Below, in pieces: positions 22,082-34,617 of a stretch of DNA of 64,000 nt (position 1 is the first letter of the stretch; the number at the start of each line of letters is the position of its first letter). The DNA is taken from positions 10,943,079-11,007,078 of the forward strand of contig OZ005689.1 in the NCBI GenBank assembly GCA_963930775.1. Reading direction: 5' to 3'. Both the position numbers and the translations under genes were made by a program. This DNA is from Cliona cf. orientalis. Lineage: Eukaryota > Porifera > Demospongiae > Clionaida > Clionaidae. The notes below the pieces were generated by a model. That model saw only the letters and a list, made by a program, of their open reading frames with translations, ran no database searches and had not been told where the DNA came from.

Positions 22082-25000
22082 ATGGCATCCAAATCAAGTA
22101 CAAGTTCCTTCAGCAAATGGGGATTGCTCGAAGCTGCTGGAATTACCGAAGACTTACTCTTAACTATCTTGGCAAACAGCACAAAAGCTTCAGATGTATG
22201 CTACGAACTCACAACTGGCCCTACTCGTGGAATCTTAATTGAACTATATCATTTTGCCTCTATCACTGCTAGTATCCTAGCTACAACGAAGACCAAATCG
22301 AGTCCTGAAATTACTAGTAGAAACACTGTTTCCAAAGTGTAAAGTGTCCCGGGCTGATCGACTGGAAAGGAGGATTAAATGTTTTGATCAGCAATTAGAT
22401 TCAATAGCATCCGAAGAACTGGATGATTATTTACACAAAGAATGGACTCCTCAAGCAACAGGTATACGGCTTGTACATGTGCATGTATACAGGTAGCACC
22501 ATAATAATAATATTATTATTATAAATGACATTACTGTGTTTGGCTATAGTCAATTGTCCAGTGAAAAGGGTACTAAACAGGCAGTAGCTACCTCTCAAGT
22601 GCATGTCTAACTCAATTAAGGTACACAATTGCAGTTTAGACAGTGACATAGCCAGGTGCCTTCCTACTCCTTCTAGACTACATGTATAAGTGAGTCTAGA
22701 TCTGCAAACACAGTACATGTACTACAACAATTATGTACTATATATAATAATTTGGTAGCAATTACCATAGCAACATAATTTTCAACCCCAAATTGTGGGA
22801 TAGTTAGAGGTGCTAGAGGGTTATTAGTATGTTAATGGGTCAGTAGTGACTGCTACCAAAATAGTTAGATGTTGGTTTTAAAATTCTACGAAGTGGCGAA
22901 GCCGCTTTGTAGAATATGCAAACCAACATCTATCATAATATTATAGTATTGGTGTGTTTACACTCATCAGCTGCAGTGACTATATATCCATATAATATTA
23001 TACCACCAATATTACAGGAAAACATACCGACAAGTATGCATGTGTTACTCATGAGATGGCTAGTCACGGTTTGCTCCTAGAAGACTTGGAAAATATTGTA
23101 TCCAATCCTAGTCAGACAGAATGGAGGCTAAACTCTACCCCTTCTATTCAGTTCTATCATGACCTCCATAACTTCCTCAGGAAAAGAAGGATTCCCATTG
23201 AAGAGATGGGAATGATTTATCGATCAATTGATCCCACCCTATGCCAAGAAACTACTACCAATAAGCAAGCTTATTCCCAGATACTATATCTGATATCAGG
23301 ACATGAAAACCCAAGTGTATCTGGATCTGATGATGATGGCAAGGAAAATTCAGCTTCTAAGGAGAAACCAAAGGAGGCACCGTGCAATGTCCGTACTCTG
23401 ATTCGTAGAGAAAGACGTGCCAAAGCAAGAATTAAAACATTACAGAAATCATTGAGACTCTCCAAGAGGAAAAACAAGATACAAGAAGAAAAGATAGAGC
23501 ACCTCTCAACAGCACTTAAAGAGACCAGAACACTGCTTTATGAAAGAAATACTCATATTACACATTTACAGAAAACGATACAACAACTTGAACAAACTAT
23601 TGAGGTCTTAAACATTGAGCTAACTGATGTAAGCAAACAAATTGAACAAGATCTAGAGAAACATGAAGAGGAAATCACTGAATTAGAAGCTCAAATTTGC
23701 CATCTGCAGGAAAAGTGCCAGACTGAGGTAATATCTTCAACGACAGCATCATCAAGTCAAAAACACGAATTCACAACCAACGTAAGAGCACTGTATTATT
23801 CACTGCTATCTATGCGTGTACCTCCTAGACAGATTAAGTCAGTGGTGAAGAATGTTATCAGTAACTTAGTACCATCTGTAAATGTGGATGAACTTCGCTT
23901 ACCAGGGAAATCTTGTGCTGCTTATATGCGTAGTCATGAAATGCCTACAATCAGTGATGTTCATAAAGCTACTATGTTGATGCATGCACAGCAGTGGCAT
24001 TTAAACAGTGATGGCACAACCTTGCAACAGCAAAAGAAAGTGGCCTTCTTGATTAATGGGCTGGTATGTGGTGTTAAAAATGTACATGATGGCTCGGCTC
24101 AGGTAACACTGGATGCACTTAAGTCCGAGCTTGCAAAGATTAGTGATACAGCTTCCAAAATTATACCTGAAGAAAATTTGAAACTTGACGTGTCTCGAAT
24201 TGTTTCCTCTACTTCCGATGCTGCGTCTACTCAAAGAAAATTCACTCACCTGTTGGAGGATGATATTGGAAAGGAAGTGATTGAAAACAAATGCAGCATG
24301 CACTTGGGAGTAAATCTACGCAAGGCTCAAGTTAAAGCAGTTTCGCAACTTGCTCATACTAAGCAAGCAGAAAATGATCATGATAGCAATTTAGAAGCTG
24401 ATATTTCTGAATCGGATAATAATATAGTCTCAGAGAATGTAACCTTTGGTGATGATGTTTCTGGAGATGAAAATTCGGACGATGAAGGGAAGCTGGATAA
24501 GAATTCTAGTGGAATCTACCATGATATTGACTTGTTTGTACGTGAAATTGCTAAGCTCTTTGGACACTTGGGTACTCCTGAAAATGCAGATGGAGCATCA
24601 TTTCGTCTATTTCTAGCTCAAAGAGCTACAGAGTGTGTTGGAGTTGAGAAGGAGTACTATTTGAATACCGAGAAGGTCTTCTTGGAACGACAAGTTGGGA
24701 ATCGTTATTATGTTACATCATGCAATGCTGGACGCATATATTTTCTCAGAAAAGCAATGGTGGCCTTTTTAATGGAACAGAAGATTATTAAATCATTAAA
24801 TCATTTGGAATTAACATGCCTGAAGAAGCTAAAAGATCCTTTGCTTTTGTCCAATTTGCAACTTGAAGGTCTACTCTTTGATAAAGTATATGCTGATCTG
24901 ATGATGTTGGTGAAATCAACTGATCTATGCAAGTCAGCTTTGGATATGAATGTGCACTACTTTGAGTTATTGGAATTCCTTCAGAACCTGACGGTCAAGC

Positions 25001-26088
25001 CATCAATTCTACTTGATCCTGAAATCTGGGTATTTAAAAGTGAGCCACAGATATACTCTGATTGTCTGAAGCTGAATCACCGGTTAGCAAGCAGTTACCT
25101 CCCAGTGAGCATGGAATTGCATCAGAATGAGAACCCATCTTTGCTGCTATCAATGGTGGTTGAAGCTAGTAAAGCAATGAGTTTAAAGCTGCAAACATAC
25201 AAGGAAGAGAGTTTACCAGGAGGTCAATATTTTGAACCTAATCCTGAAGTTAAATCTATTCTATCTGAGCTTCAACCACATAATGATAAAACTGAAAGTG
25301 TATTTGGTGCCAATGATTGGTTAAATACCATACTTCCCAACATGTCTCAGTCAACTCGTTCATGTATGTTGGAGTTTGCCTACAATAAAACCATGGAATG
25401 GCTAAAGACTCAAAGTAGAGAGCAGACACAAAGTGTAATTGCACTGGCTCAGGAGAGAAGGACGATAGTTCAGCAGCGAACAAAAATAGAGCAACAAGAC
25501 CTATTCAAAAAGAAATTAGAAGAACGAAAGAAAGCTTTGGAAAAAGCCAGGAAGAGAGAACTCCTCCTCCAAGACAAGATTGAAGACTTAAAATCAGAAG
25601 TAGTCATAACATCAGAGGAAGAATTAAATCTTCGGGTTGAAAATATCACTTCACTTTCCATTCCCCAGGCACTCAAAGAGGCTGAAGTGAAGAAAATGGT
25701 TCAGAGACAGGTACAGCTCCGCACTATAGTATTCAAACAAAAAGGATTAAGAATTAACATGACTGAGAGAGGAAAACAACGGCCACTTTCTATGATATTA
25801 AGAGAGCTAAAGCAGATTATTATGAATAAACCAGTACGAGTTCGACGGTTACAAGCAGAAAGTCACCAGCAACTGTATCTAATTTTCAATAAGCCTTCTT
25901 TACTGAATGGGGTAAAATTTAAGCACAGATTTGAAGAAGATGGATCACTGAAGTGGTACGAAGGACATATATCATCATATAGAGGAGGACAGCTAAATTT
26001 ATATTACCATGAAACAGATGAAAACTGCCAGTTTTTGGTTGAGGAATTAAAAGAGGATTTTTATTCAGGAGATTTTTATATTATGTAA
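22082..26088 (+). CDS. Transposase-like protein with coiled coils and a C-terminal Tudor-like region
   Basis: Proposed exons are 22082-22271, 22318-22461 and 23018-26088; phases agree, though the first intron of 46 bp is tentative. The large exon is open for over 1000 codons. Residues are counted from the ATG at 23056. A coiled coil spans about 111-220. A core follows with VRALYYSLL, LPGKSCAAYM, HLNSDGTTL (Asp319), STSDAASTQRKF (Asp388) and MHLGVNLRKA (415-424). An acidic linker runs 445-485, then a long helical region, NDKTESVFGANDW (Glu747), a second coiled coil at 795-850, and a final block with KHRFEEDGSLKWYEGHI that looks like a small beta-barrel (Tudor-like) module. The spaced D, D and E with a large helical insertion suggest an RNase H-like transposase of hAT/KDZ style; this is inference. 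I recall related proteins in cnidarians and other invertebrates but cannot check. It lies inside matching inverted repeats, so it probably mobilises this element. Confidence 0.72.
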
Positions 26089-26185
26089 TATTCAAAATTC
26101 AGTAATAACAAAACATTCTACTGCATAATAATATGTTGTAAAAAATTATTTCAGTGCATTATTATTGTTATGATGAGTACTATAG

Positions 26186-26407
26186 TTATTTGCATTCAGG
26201 CTTTCCAGTATCAGTTGGGGTAGCTGCCGACTTCACATGCTCATATACTCCCTCGAGAAGTACCACGGCCATCTCAAGAAATGGCTGCAGATCGGGATAT
26301 GTACTGATAATGAAGTCCACTCTAGACACAGTCAGTGCACATGGTTGTGAGTCAGAGCCATCCTTTTCTTTCATCTGCTGTACATTTGGATGTGATGATT
26401 CAGCCAT
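26186..26407 (-). CDS. Small unidentified protein inside the transposon
   Basis: A 73-codon frame runs from an ATG in good context (AAGGATGGC) to a TAA. It reads like a folded protein (VDFIISTYPDLQPFLEMAVV) and has no repeats. It converges with the large transposase gene, about 100 bp beyond its stop. I do not recognise it. It may be a second element-encoded protein, an exon of a longer minus-strand gene, or chance. Confidence 0.3.
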   Translation of the reverse strand: MAESSHPNVQQMKEKDGSDSQPCALTVSRVDFIISTYPDLQPFLEMAVVLLEGVYEHVKSAATPTDTGKPECK

Positions 26408-27587
26408 CCTTAAAAAAGTTATGACTCAAAATGAGCCCTGGACGTCTTCCTGCATAAGTGCAAAATTAGAAAATTAATGTGCCTAAATTACACAATTAAT
26501 ATAATTAATATATATATAGTCATGATAGCCAAAAGTGCAAAAACAGAAACTGCTGCACTAGCAGATACCGTGGTGCTCTCAGCTCAGCTCCATCTGGCAG
26601 AGCGAATGTTAAAGCCCCAAATTAAGCCATGGCAAGACAATCATGCAGGGCATAGGCTTAGGAACCATTTACCAAACCATCTTCCTACGCCTCAGTCTGC
26701 AGGACATCGTTCAATGCATGAACTGGTTCTGATTAAAGCCCACTGCAGTTGATACCCATGCAAGTTTGATCCACAGGACCACTGATTCCCAATCTTGACT
26801 CTGATATACCGTGCTATACAGCTATTTAAATAACCTCCTCGTGAGGACATACCTACTGCACGAAGTGTTTGCCTCCCTAGCCCCCTGGGTAGCCACCTTT
26901 GCTCCAACTTGCAACATGGACCAGTTTTGGTCACGTGACCACTATATGCGCGTTTAATTATTGTGCTGCGCATGCGCGCAACACGAAAATTATTGGATCA
27001 TACAGGTTTTGGACCTAGCTTCGATCTTACCTTGGTAGCGCCTAACTAATGACACAGTAGCGATACCAATGTTGGCACTTTAAAAATTTCGAGTGGACAC
27101 CCTAAGTAAGCTAGGGAAGCTATTACCGAAGACATGACATTGTACATGACCATAAATAAGGAGCTATCATTAGATTATAATTTGTGATAATAGCACACAT
27201 ACACACTCATAATAAAAATTGTGCACATGCACACGTACACATTACTATTTCTATTAACCAATGGATTTGAATGTACATGTGTGTATATATCCTGCATGAA
27301 AGAATCGTTAATAATTAAATCTTTGTAGTTATGCCAATCAAGTGGATTGTAGGGTGGGAAACAACTCTGAGTAAAATAGCTCGCATCTACAAGTCATAGT
27401 CCAATGCAGAGCCTTGCATTACATTGGTACGATTATGATAATTGGACACAATCAGAATTTGGCACAACTATCAACAAACACCCATAATGACCAAAAATTA
27501 ATCTAACTTGACATGTACGACTCTCATGCATGGTTACTGGTACATCTTTGTGATATGTCGCTCGTATCAGATTATGATAGCAAATTC

Positions 27588-30361
27588 TCATTTGGAAAAC
27601 ACTCCATAAGCAGGACACTGTTCCATCGCTGGCTCTGTTTGTGGTAGTCTAGATACAGCCCAGTCATACGGCTTCTCATAAACTGCAGCTGTACATAATC
27701 TTAATTAGTAGAGATGCCAAAAACACACATGAACATAGCAACTACCTTGTGGGGTCTCTTGATTCCTGTGGTGTAGCTTTTGTCGACGGTATGCAACAGC
27801 TACAACTGTTACAATGATGCTAGCAAGCAACAACATCACTATGGCAGCTATAATACCTAGAAAATGAAGCACTATAGTGCAAAACCCTCGGCGCGCAAGC
27901 ACTGAGCAGATGCTTACATGCATCCTATAGGCCTATGGGCTTCTGTCAGAGTAACCACAAGAATGCACATTGCATGCGATTGCGTAATGTCCAGCAGTAT
28001 CACGTGTGTAATGCTGTGTCAGCATTTTGTAGCATGCAGAGATAGCCAAGAAGCTTCGCTGCCTGTGTAGTACGATCAGTGATGAACCAGTCGTGTTGTT
28101 GGATCTATAACTAACCATATATACTTTTCGAGCTGAAAAGAAGCCATCGCTGTCTCGTTTGGCCGTCGAAAGTTCGCCAGGGAGCGAGGAAGGAAGCGGT
28201 GACCAGCAAATGACGCCATAACTCTTGAACGAAGCGTTTTCAGGAAAAGCCAAACGGTAAAAACGTTGAAAACACCATAAAGAACCCTATAAAACTTTGT
28301 TTGCGACGTAGAAACGAGGTAGGCAGCTGATTTCGTGGTAACAGACTGACAGACACACACACACACACACACACACAGAACGACTACCGTAACCCTGCGG
28401 CGCATGCGCCGAGGGTTAATAAAAAAAATTATTGTAATCACTATACTTAGTCTATATAATTTCCGTGATCAGATCTATCACTGCAACAGTGATTCGATAT
28501 AATAGGTTATGATGTACTAAATAAATGATGCTAAATGCAACAATAACTGTTAGATCCAGATTTCATACTAACAAGATTGAACTGAAAACAGTCAATTTCA
28601 CCAATGAGTATGATTGTATTCATATAATACCTCCAAGTATAGGACCAAATATAGGACCAAATTGAATAAGGGGTGTAGAAGAGCTTGAATTTCCACTAAT
28701 TGACGGGGAATCTGTAAACAAAGACACTCAATAATCCATCCATGGTCGTCAATGATAATTATTAATTAATTTTGCAATAATTGGATAGACCACCTGGGAT
28801 TGCTCCTATTGGAGCTGTAGTGGGAGAAGGTTCAGTGATATTTAATTGTAGTTCAACTGTTCTTCTAAGGAGAGTCACGCTACCATCACTCTCAACTTCA
28901 GTCACATTTTTGACAGCATACAATCCAGGCTGAAGTCCTATCAGTTGCCCAGTTTGCTAAAGATTTTCCCTATTGATGATTAGATTCATACAGTATTCCT
29001 CCATGCCATTCTCCAGTCTGCACACAGTGAGTATACAACTCTGTGCTTGAGATCCCTCAGCAAATGTACAGTCCAGCTCCAATCCACCAGGTATAGCTCT
29101 ACCACTCACTGACTGGATGTCATAGGTATCTACATAAACATTTACACTGATCTTTTGTAGATAATTGAAAGTTATAATAATAATTATTACCGAATTGCAC
29201 GGTCACACTGGTGTTTCTTTCCCTATCAGCAGTAATGGCAGCAATTGTTGCCAAATACATCTCATTGACCAATAGGTCAGAGTCCACGGATACACTTGAC
29301 TGGGAATACTGAATAACTCGAGGTATCTGAATGCCATGGTTGGTTGTATTTGCCTCTGATATGAGAGTACTTTTAACTTCATAACCTAAGAAACAAGTTG
29401 TTAATTCACAATCTTCTGGAAACTAGTGTAAAAGTACGACGATAAATTAATAGGTGTCTATTTTTGGGTGAGACAGACAGCCAGTAGCAACTGTGTGTGC
29501 ATGAGTACGGACTGAACTCCCCCTCCCCCAACAAACCTGTTGAAATAAAAATTTTGCCGTTGGATTGTAGTCCAAGAGAGAAAAAGATACTACTTCATTG
29601 GCACTGACAATAGATGGGACTGCATAAGCATTATTATTGTAGCAACAAACCTGTAGCTAATTCAAACCTGTGATACTGGTGCAACTGCATCCATTATGAG
29701 GTATTGAAGTAGCTTCTCCCTCTCCTACTACATTGACAGCAGACACAGTGAAGAGAAGAGCAACATTAACGCAGAGAAATGTGTACTCGGTTTGATTCAC
29801 ACACGTGCACTGAGATTTCTCTACATTGATCAGGCTGTAGCACACATTGTAACACTCTATGTCTGGATCAACATCAGTGATGTCTAATGAGAATGGCTCC
29901 TCCCAACTTAATCTCCTCATGTGCTGGCTGGCAGCTTCTGACAGCACCAGATTTAATGGGGCATCAAGGAGACCTTGAATTTTAAATAGAACTGGATCAC
30001 TAGAAGCACCAATAATATCACCAGTTGATGAGACAGCAGTGGCTACACAATGATAGTGGCGTTCCTGTTAGTGATATTTCTCAAAATGGACAGTGTCCTT
30101 CTAACACTGCTAGTAGCCTATGATCGTGTCGCTTTCACTGATTCCTCGGCCTCTAATTTCTTGTGCAGATGAAGGAGAACCATCCACAAACCACTGTATA
30201 CTATTACTGCCAGTTACATCACACTGGAAAGTGAAGCTGGCTTCAGGATCCAGGCTGGCATTGTAACCTCTGGGAGTGATAACAGCAGTCGGTTGAGAAT
30301 GTTTGCCTCTTACAAACAACAGCCACAATAGAACCAATGTTTCAATTTTACTATCAGTCAT
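27588..30361 (-). pseudogene. Ig/FN3 receptor 4, inverted and broken
   Basis: On the minus strand it has the same exon order as receptors 2 and 3, from the signal peptide (ATG 30359-30361, ETLVLLWLLFV) to the tail stop at 27588-27590. Lesions: about 8 bp lost after the Ig-domain ISESDTI (near 30125), giving an immediate TAG; one base missing before the second Ig cysteine (near 30043); and CAG changed to TAG in the Cys-rich exon (about 28960, AATCTTTAGCAAAC). The stalk exon (28633-28711) is lengthened by a repeated GPI-type stretch. A repeat element (27880-28420) sits between stalk and membrane exons. The transmembrane exon (27750-27857) and tail (VYEKPYD, PAYGVFSK) remain intact. It is convergent with receptor 3. 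Confidence 0.82.
27880..28420. mobile_element. Repeat element with AACCCTCGGCGC ends inside receptor 4
   Basis: It starts AAAACCCTCGGCGCGC and ends GCGCCGAGGGTTAAT, an inverted pair of 12 bases or more. A CA microsatellite lies at 28350-28378. It is related at its ends to 20905-21437. Confidence 0.55.
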
Positions 30362-31230
30362 AGTATCATTAAATTTTAAAGGACTTATTCTTAGCTACCT
30401 GTACTGATCAGCTGACTTGGAATGGAAGTATCATTGAAGGAATAATGGAACATGGAAATAGTGGAATGAGCATTGATACCTAGCTACTGATGATACAGTG
30501 TGACCACATAGTAAGTATTAATGTACACTAATTATGAAAATGTGACAAATGTGACTTTAGTAATCTTATATATGGAAGGATGGGCTTAACACTATATATA
30601 GATAGTCTTAAGTCAGATCACTAGACTCTCACATTTCTATTTGGAGTGTTTCACGTAAATACAATCATGATGCAAGATAAAACACTACCATCACTCATTA
30701 CATCATTATGCATTGAATTTTGTGTCTATTACATTTTTTTAAAGGCACATTTTTGCTTCAAAAATATCCTGCTGTCCCTCTTTTTCTTTATCCAACACCA
30801 CTATTGAAGGGTGTATGTATGGTATACACATGCAATTACCAATGCCCTCTGTCGAACTGTTTCAGATATGTTGATGCATACATGATCATGACCATAATCA
30901 GTAATATACAAGCTAGTATCATATCATATAATCCAATCACAATCATGCGTACGCACACATAATTATTATCATTAATTCATATGGTATTATGTTACACCCA
31001 ACAGATTATAATGAGAGCAAAGCCCAAGGGAACAGTGCTTCTATAATATATACTGTGCACAAAGCGAGGGATGCCATTTTCTAGCCCATTACTTCCATGG
31101 ATTAATTAATTTTAGTGTCTTTAGCCCTCGAGAGAAAATTGGTTTTTATCTCACTTTATCAGACTTTCTTTTCACACTAAATATGTCATTTTGTCCAGTG
31201 CAGATCACAATAATATTATTATGTTGTCCT
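30362..31230 (-). other. 5' flank of receptor 4 (duplicated unit)
   Basis: On the minus strand this is similar to 13240-14000 upstream of receptor 2, so the inverted duplication includes promoter and upstream intergenic DNA. There is no separate gene. The similarity fades near 31110. Confidence 0.6.
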
Positions 31231-31235
31231 GAATG

Positions 31236-31915
31236 GTGAAAGAGCTCCAACTTAAGTTATCACGTCTGGAGTCCCTCAGGGATCAGTGCTGGGGGCTCTA
31301 CTGTTCTTAATCTACATTAATGACTCTGTGCTATAGCCTCTATCGATCGAAAGTATAATAAATCTGTATGCTGACGACGTGTGATGACATTGCCTGATCG
31401 ATGACTATGTCAAGCTGCAGGGAGACATCAATACCCTTGCTAGATGGGTGGATGATATATAATAACCTGACTAGATCTGAACACAAACAAAATTAATGTA
31501 AATCTCAAAATTAAGATCAAGAGCTATTTCGTCCCAGCAAATTAAATGATGTGATTCGATCAGCCTATATATTATGGACAGAGTATATCCAGCTGCAAAT
31601 ATCTTGGTGTAATTGTGTCTGACAAATTGTCATGGTCACTGGCGGCGTCTCATATTGAGAAGATAACTAGCAAAGCTAGGCAAGGCAACTGATTGGAATG
31701 CTATACAGACACTTTTATCAGTGGTCCAGCCAAGATGCTCTGCTTAAACTCTACCTAAGTCTAATTCGTCCAAACCTTGAATATGCTGTGCAAGTCTGGA
31801 ACCCTCATCTTGCAAAAGATATTGAATAGCTCGAATAAGTCCAGAAATTTGCACCTAGAATGTGCCTAATGAGATGGAGCTCCAGTTACGATGACCTGTT
31901 ACATGCAAGCAAGGC
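31236..31915 (+). pseudogene. Non-LTR retrotransposon (LINE) reverse-transcriptase remnant
   Basis: SGVPQGSVLGALLFLIYIND is encoded at 31266-31325 and LYADDV at about 31365, the two best-known RT motifs. Further on, LLKLYLSLIRPNLEYAVQVW (31744-31803) is the typical RT C-terminal region of Jockey/CR1-type elements. Many stops and frameshifts interrupt it, and the endonuclease part is absent. It abuts the following transposase gene. Confidence 0.8.
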
Positions 31916-31949
31916 ACCTATTAGGCAGCAGCAGCGGTGAAACTTCGTC

Positions 31950-34519
31950 GACTACTGCCCACAAAAGGGCACAGGAAAGCTCATCTACTGTTGAAACAGA
32001 CGGTCCACCAAAGAAGAGAATGGCTTTTGAGAAGAGAGAAAGACTTAGGGCAAGTCAATTGTATTTATTCACACATCATACTGATTTGACTAGTCCACAC
32101 ATGCAATAGATTGTGAATGAACTGCTTCAGCCTGAATGTGATCAGGATTTGCCGCCATCACCCAGTGTATCAGCTCTTCCTGCCTGCACTCAATGTGATG
32201 CTGGTACACAGGTCATGATTTTTCCCGAGAGAAAAAATGCACGTATACAGACACAAGTCAGGACAAAAACAACAGGTATAGTCATAATCATTTGCAAATT
32301 TTATGGTTTGTTATCATTATTATGGATACTTTCTAATAGGGTCTCAAGTCCATCCTAGTGTCCGTTCAGTAGGAATTCAATGTCACTTTGGTGATGATAA
32401 ATTACTCACAAACACAGGCGTACAGTGTTCTCTCCTCTCATCTGCTTCTACCTTCCAAGGTATCTCAGAGGAATCTGAATCGGAAATGTCCCAATGCAGC
32501 TATGATCAGCCTGGTGATCTTGACACAAGTGGCTATACTGTTGAAGATGAAAGCTCATCGTAAGTTTGTAGTCATGCAATCTCCTATCTAGTCTATTATA
32601 ATAATTCTACATTTCAGAGCTGAGTCTTCATCCTTCCATGATAGCGACCCTAATCGATGCTACATCGTGTTTGATACCATGTTAATGCTCTTGTTTGCTG
32701 TTTGCAGGCAATGTGGTAGCAAGGCAGTCAAACTACACAAAGTTGTTATAGGTACTTACCTACGTATAAAACAGCTGTGCTTGAGCTGTAGTTACAAGTG
32801 CATTTGGTCCAGCCAGCCTATGATCAGGAAGATTCCTGCTGGCAATATTCGGCTATCCGCTGCCATACTCTATGCTGGTGCTACACCAACCAAAGTGATT
32901 CGAGTATTGACTTTCTTAAAGTGTGAAACAATATCAACCGACACATACTTCCGGCATCAACGGGATTACCTACTAGCTACCATTTCTTCTGTGTACGAAT
33001 TAAAACATACTGCGCTAATTTCCAGTCTTAGCAATCAGCATTTGGTACTTGCTGGGGATGGCAGAGCCGACAGCCCTGGACATAGTGCCAAATATGGAAC
33101 CTACTCAATCTTGGAGATGTCCTGCAACAAGATTATAGACTTCAAACTAGTCCATGTGTGTAATGTAATTAACACATCTATCATTACATGTACTAATATT
33201 TATCATGAGTAGATACAATTTTACTTCAAACTATATCTTCTTGTCTGCTATAGAGTTCTGAAGTCAAGGAAAGTTACCACATGGAGATAGAAGGATTGCA
33301 GAGGGTACTGAAATTTATGGATGAACACAAGCTTACTGTGGACACCCTTGTGACGGACAGACACTCGCAGATTAATAAGTGGCTTAAAGAAGCTTACCCA
33401 TCGATTACTCATTACTTTGATATTTGGCATGTGGCTAAAGGTATTATAATAATATTCGTACAGAGGTCTAACATGCAGTTTCCCTGATAACAAGTACAAA
33501 TATCATGTATATGACTATTACCAATGATCGAGAGTGCGTGCACACATCAAATACAGCCAACATAATGTAAATTTGTTTATGCTGTGTTTTTATACCTCAG
33601 GTTTTCGTAAAAAGTTAGAAGCTGCTGCGAAAAAAAAAGACTGCTCTCTTATTAGAGATTGGCAAAGGAGCATCTTGAACCATCTCTATTGGTGTGTGGC
33701 TTCAACTGAGGATGGAGATGGTGATACAGTCTTGGCGAAGTGGTTGTCACTCGACAATCATGTGCACAACAAGCACAAGCATGACTCACCCAAGTTCCAT
33801 CAATGTGTTCATGGTCGTCTAAGTAAGAGAAAGTGGTTCAAAAGACGTAAGTTTTAGCATTATGGGAACACATGCAGACTTGTTAATGATGCTTGTGTCT
33901 CACTTAGATACAAAGCCAAGTGAAGCTTTATCAGCTCTGATTTCAGACAAAAATCTTTGCAAGGCTATCTGTAGACTCTCACCTATACACCAGACATCGT
34001 CACTTGAATCCTTTCACAGTGTTCTCAACCATTTCGCCCCTAAGATGAAAGGATTTTATTATCCAGTGATGAACAGCAGGTTAGAACCAAAATTCTCATG
34101 ATTAATATTTATTTTGATGTTGATTATTGATCTACTGTGTTATAGGGTGCAGATTGCAATCCTACATTTTAACGAAAATGCAAATCGAGAACAAGCTACT
34201 ACATTGGAGGGTAAAGAAAGATTTGATGTGCTGTTCCCCAAATACAAAGCTGGTGGCTATGTTGTGAAGAGAGTAAAGGTTGACCCCACATTTAGTAAGT
34301 TAACTATTATTGTTTCTGGGACAAATTAATTTTGATGCTAATTAACCGGTCCATGCAGAGTATGCTGATGATCTGATGTTGGAGACAATGCGAAGATGTA
34401 GAGAGCATATTGTTGAGGAGACTGACCCACAGAGCATACCTCCACCTCTCAGTAGCCAGTACGAGAGACCTGACAAGCAAGAGGCCATCCAACGTCATAA
34501 GAGCAGATTCAATCTATAA
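31950..34519 (+). CDS. DDE transposase, THAP/ISL2EU-like, N-terminally damaged
   Basis: Exons fitting in phase: about 31950-32275, 32340-32559, 32618-33155, 33254-33440, 33601-33846, 33908-34079, 34146-34294, 34359-34519. Motifs in order are a CxxC pair (CRQCGS, CLSC), LAGDGRADSPGHSAKYGTYS, LVTDRHSQI, FDIWHVAKG, SLESFHSVLNHFAPK and REQATT. The residues Asp (GDGR), Asp (TDRH) and Glu (LESFH) would form the catalytic triad. This pattern matches transposases commonly fused to THAP domains in animals. The N terminus runs into LINE debris, no THAP domain is seen, and TAG interrupts the first exon at 32107-32109. A shorter protein could start at the ATG at 32215. The last seven exons are free of lesions, so the copy may be recently inactivated. 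Confidence 0.75.
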
Positions 34520-34617
34520 GCATACTCCTGTCCGACAAATAATAGTGATTAATTTTTTGTTGTGAATCTTATAATGACAGTCAACAATGTTTCTAACAAA
34601 AGATAAGTTTATAAAAA

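Larger units (their letters stand above)
21581..27104. mobile_element. 5.5-kb TIR transposon encoding a 1010-codon transposase-like exon
   Basis: The left end reads TAGGGTGTCCAATCGAAAAT and the right end, in complement, TAGGGTGTCCACTCGAAATT. Outside both ends lies AGTAAGC (left 21573-21580 region, right from 27105), a target duplication of 7-8 bp. The interior carries one large + strand gene (22082-26088) and a small minus-strand frame (26186-26407). The target DNA on both sides belongs to the inverted receptor unit: ATGCCCTCTGTCTAACAG on the left and ACATTGTACATGACCATAA on the right occur together behind other receptor copies. This supports insertion of the whole block as one unit. The superfamily is unassigned by me; 8-bp duplications occur in hAT and KDZ groups. 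Confidence 0.75.

Noticed and set aside
26692-26973. 93-codon minus-strand frame near the transposon end
   Set aside because: Lies in the terminal non-coding region of the element with no natural-looking core; less convincing than the frame at 26186-26407.
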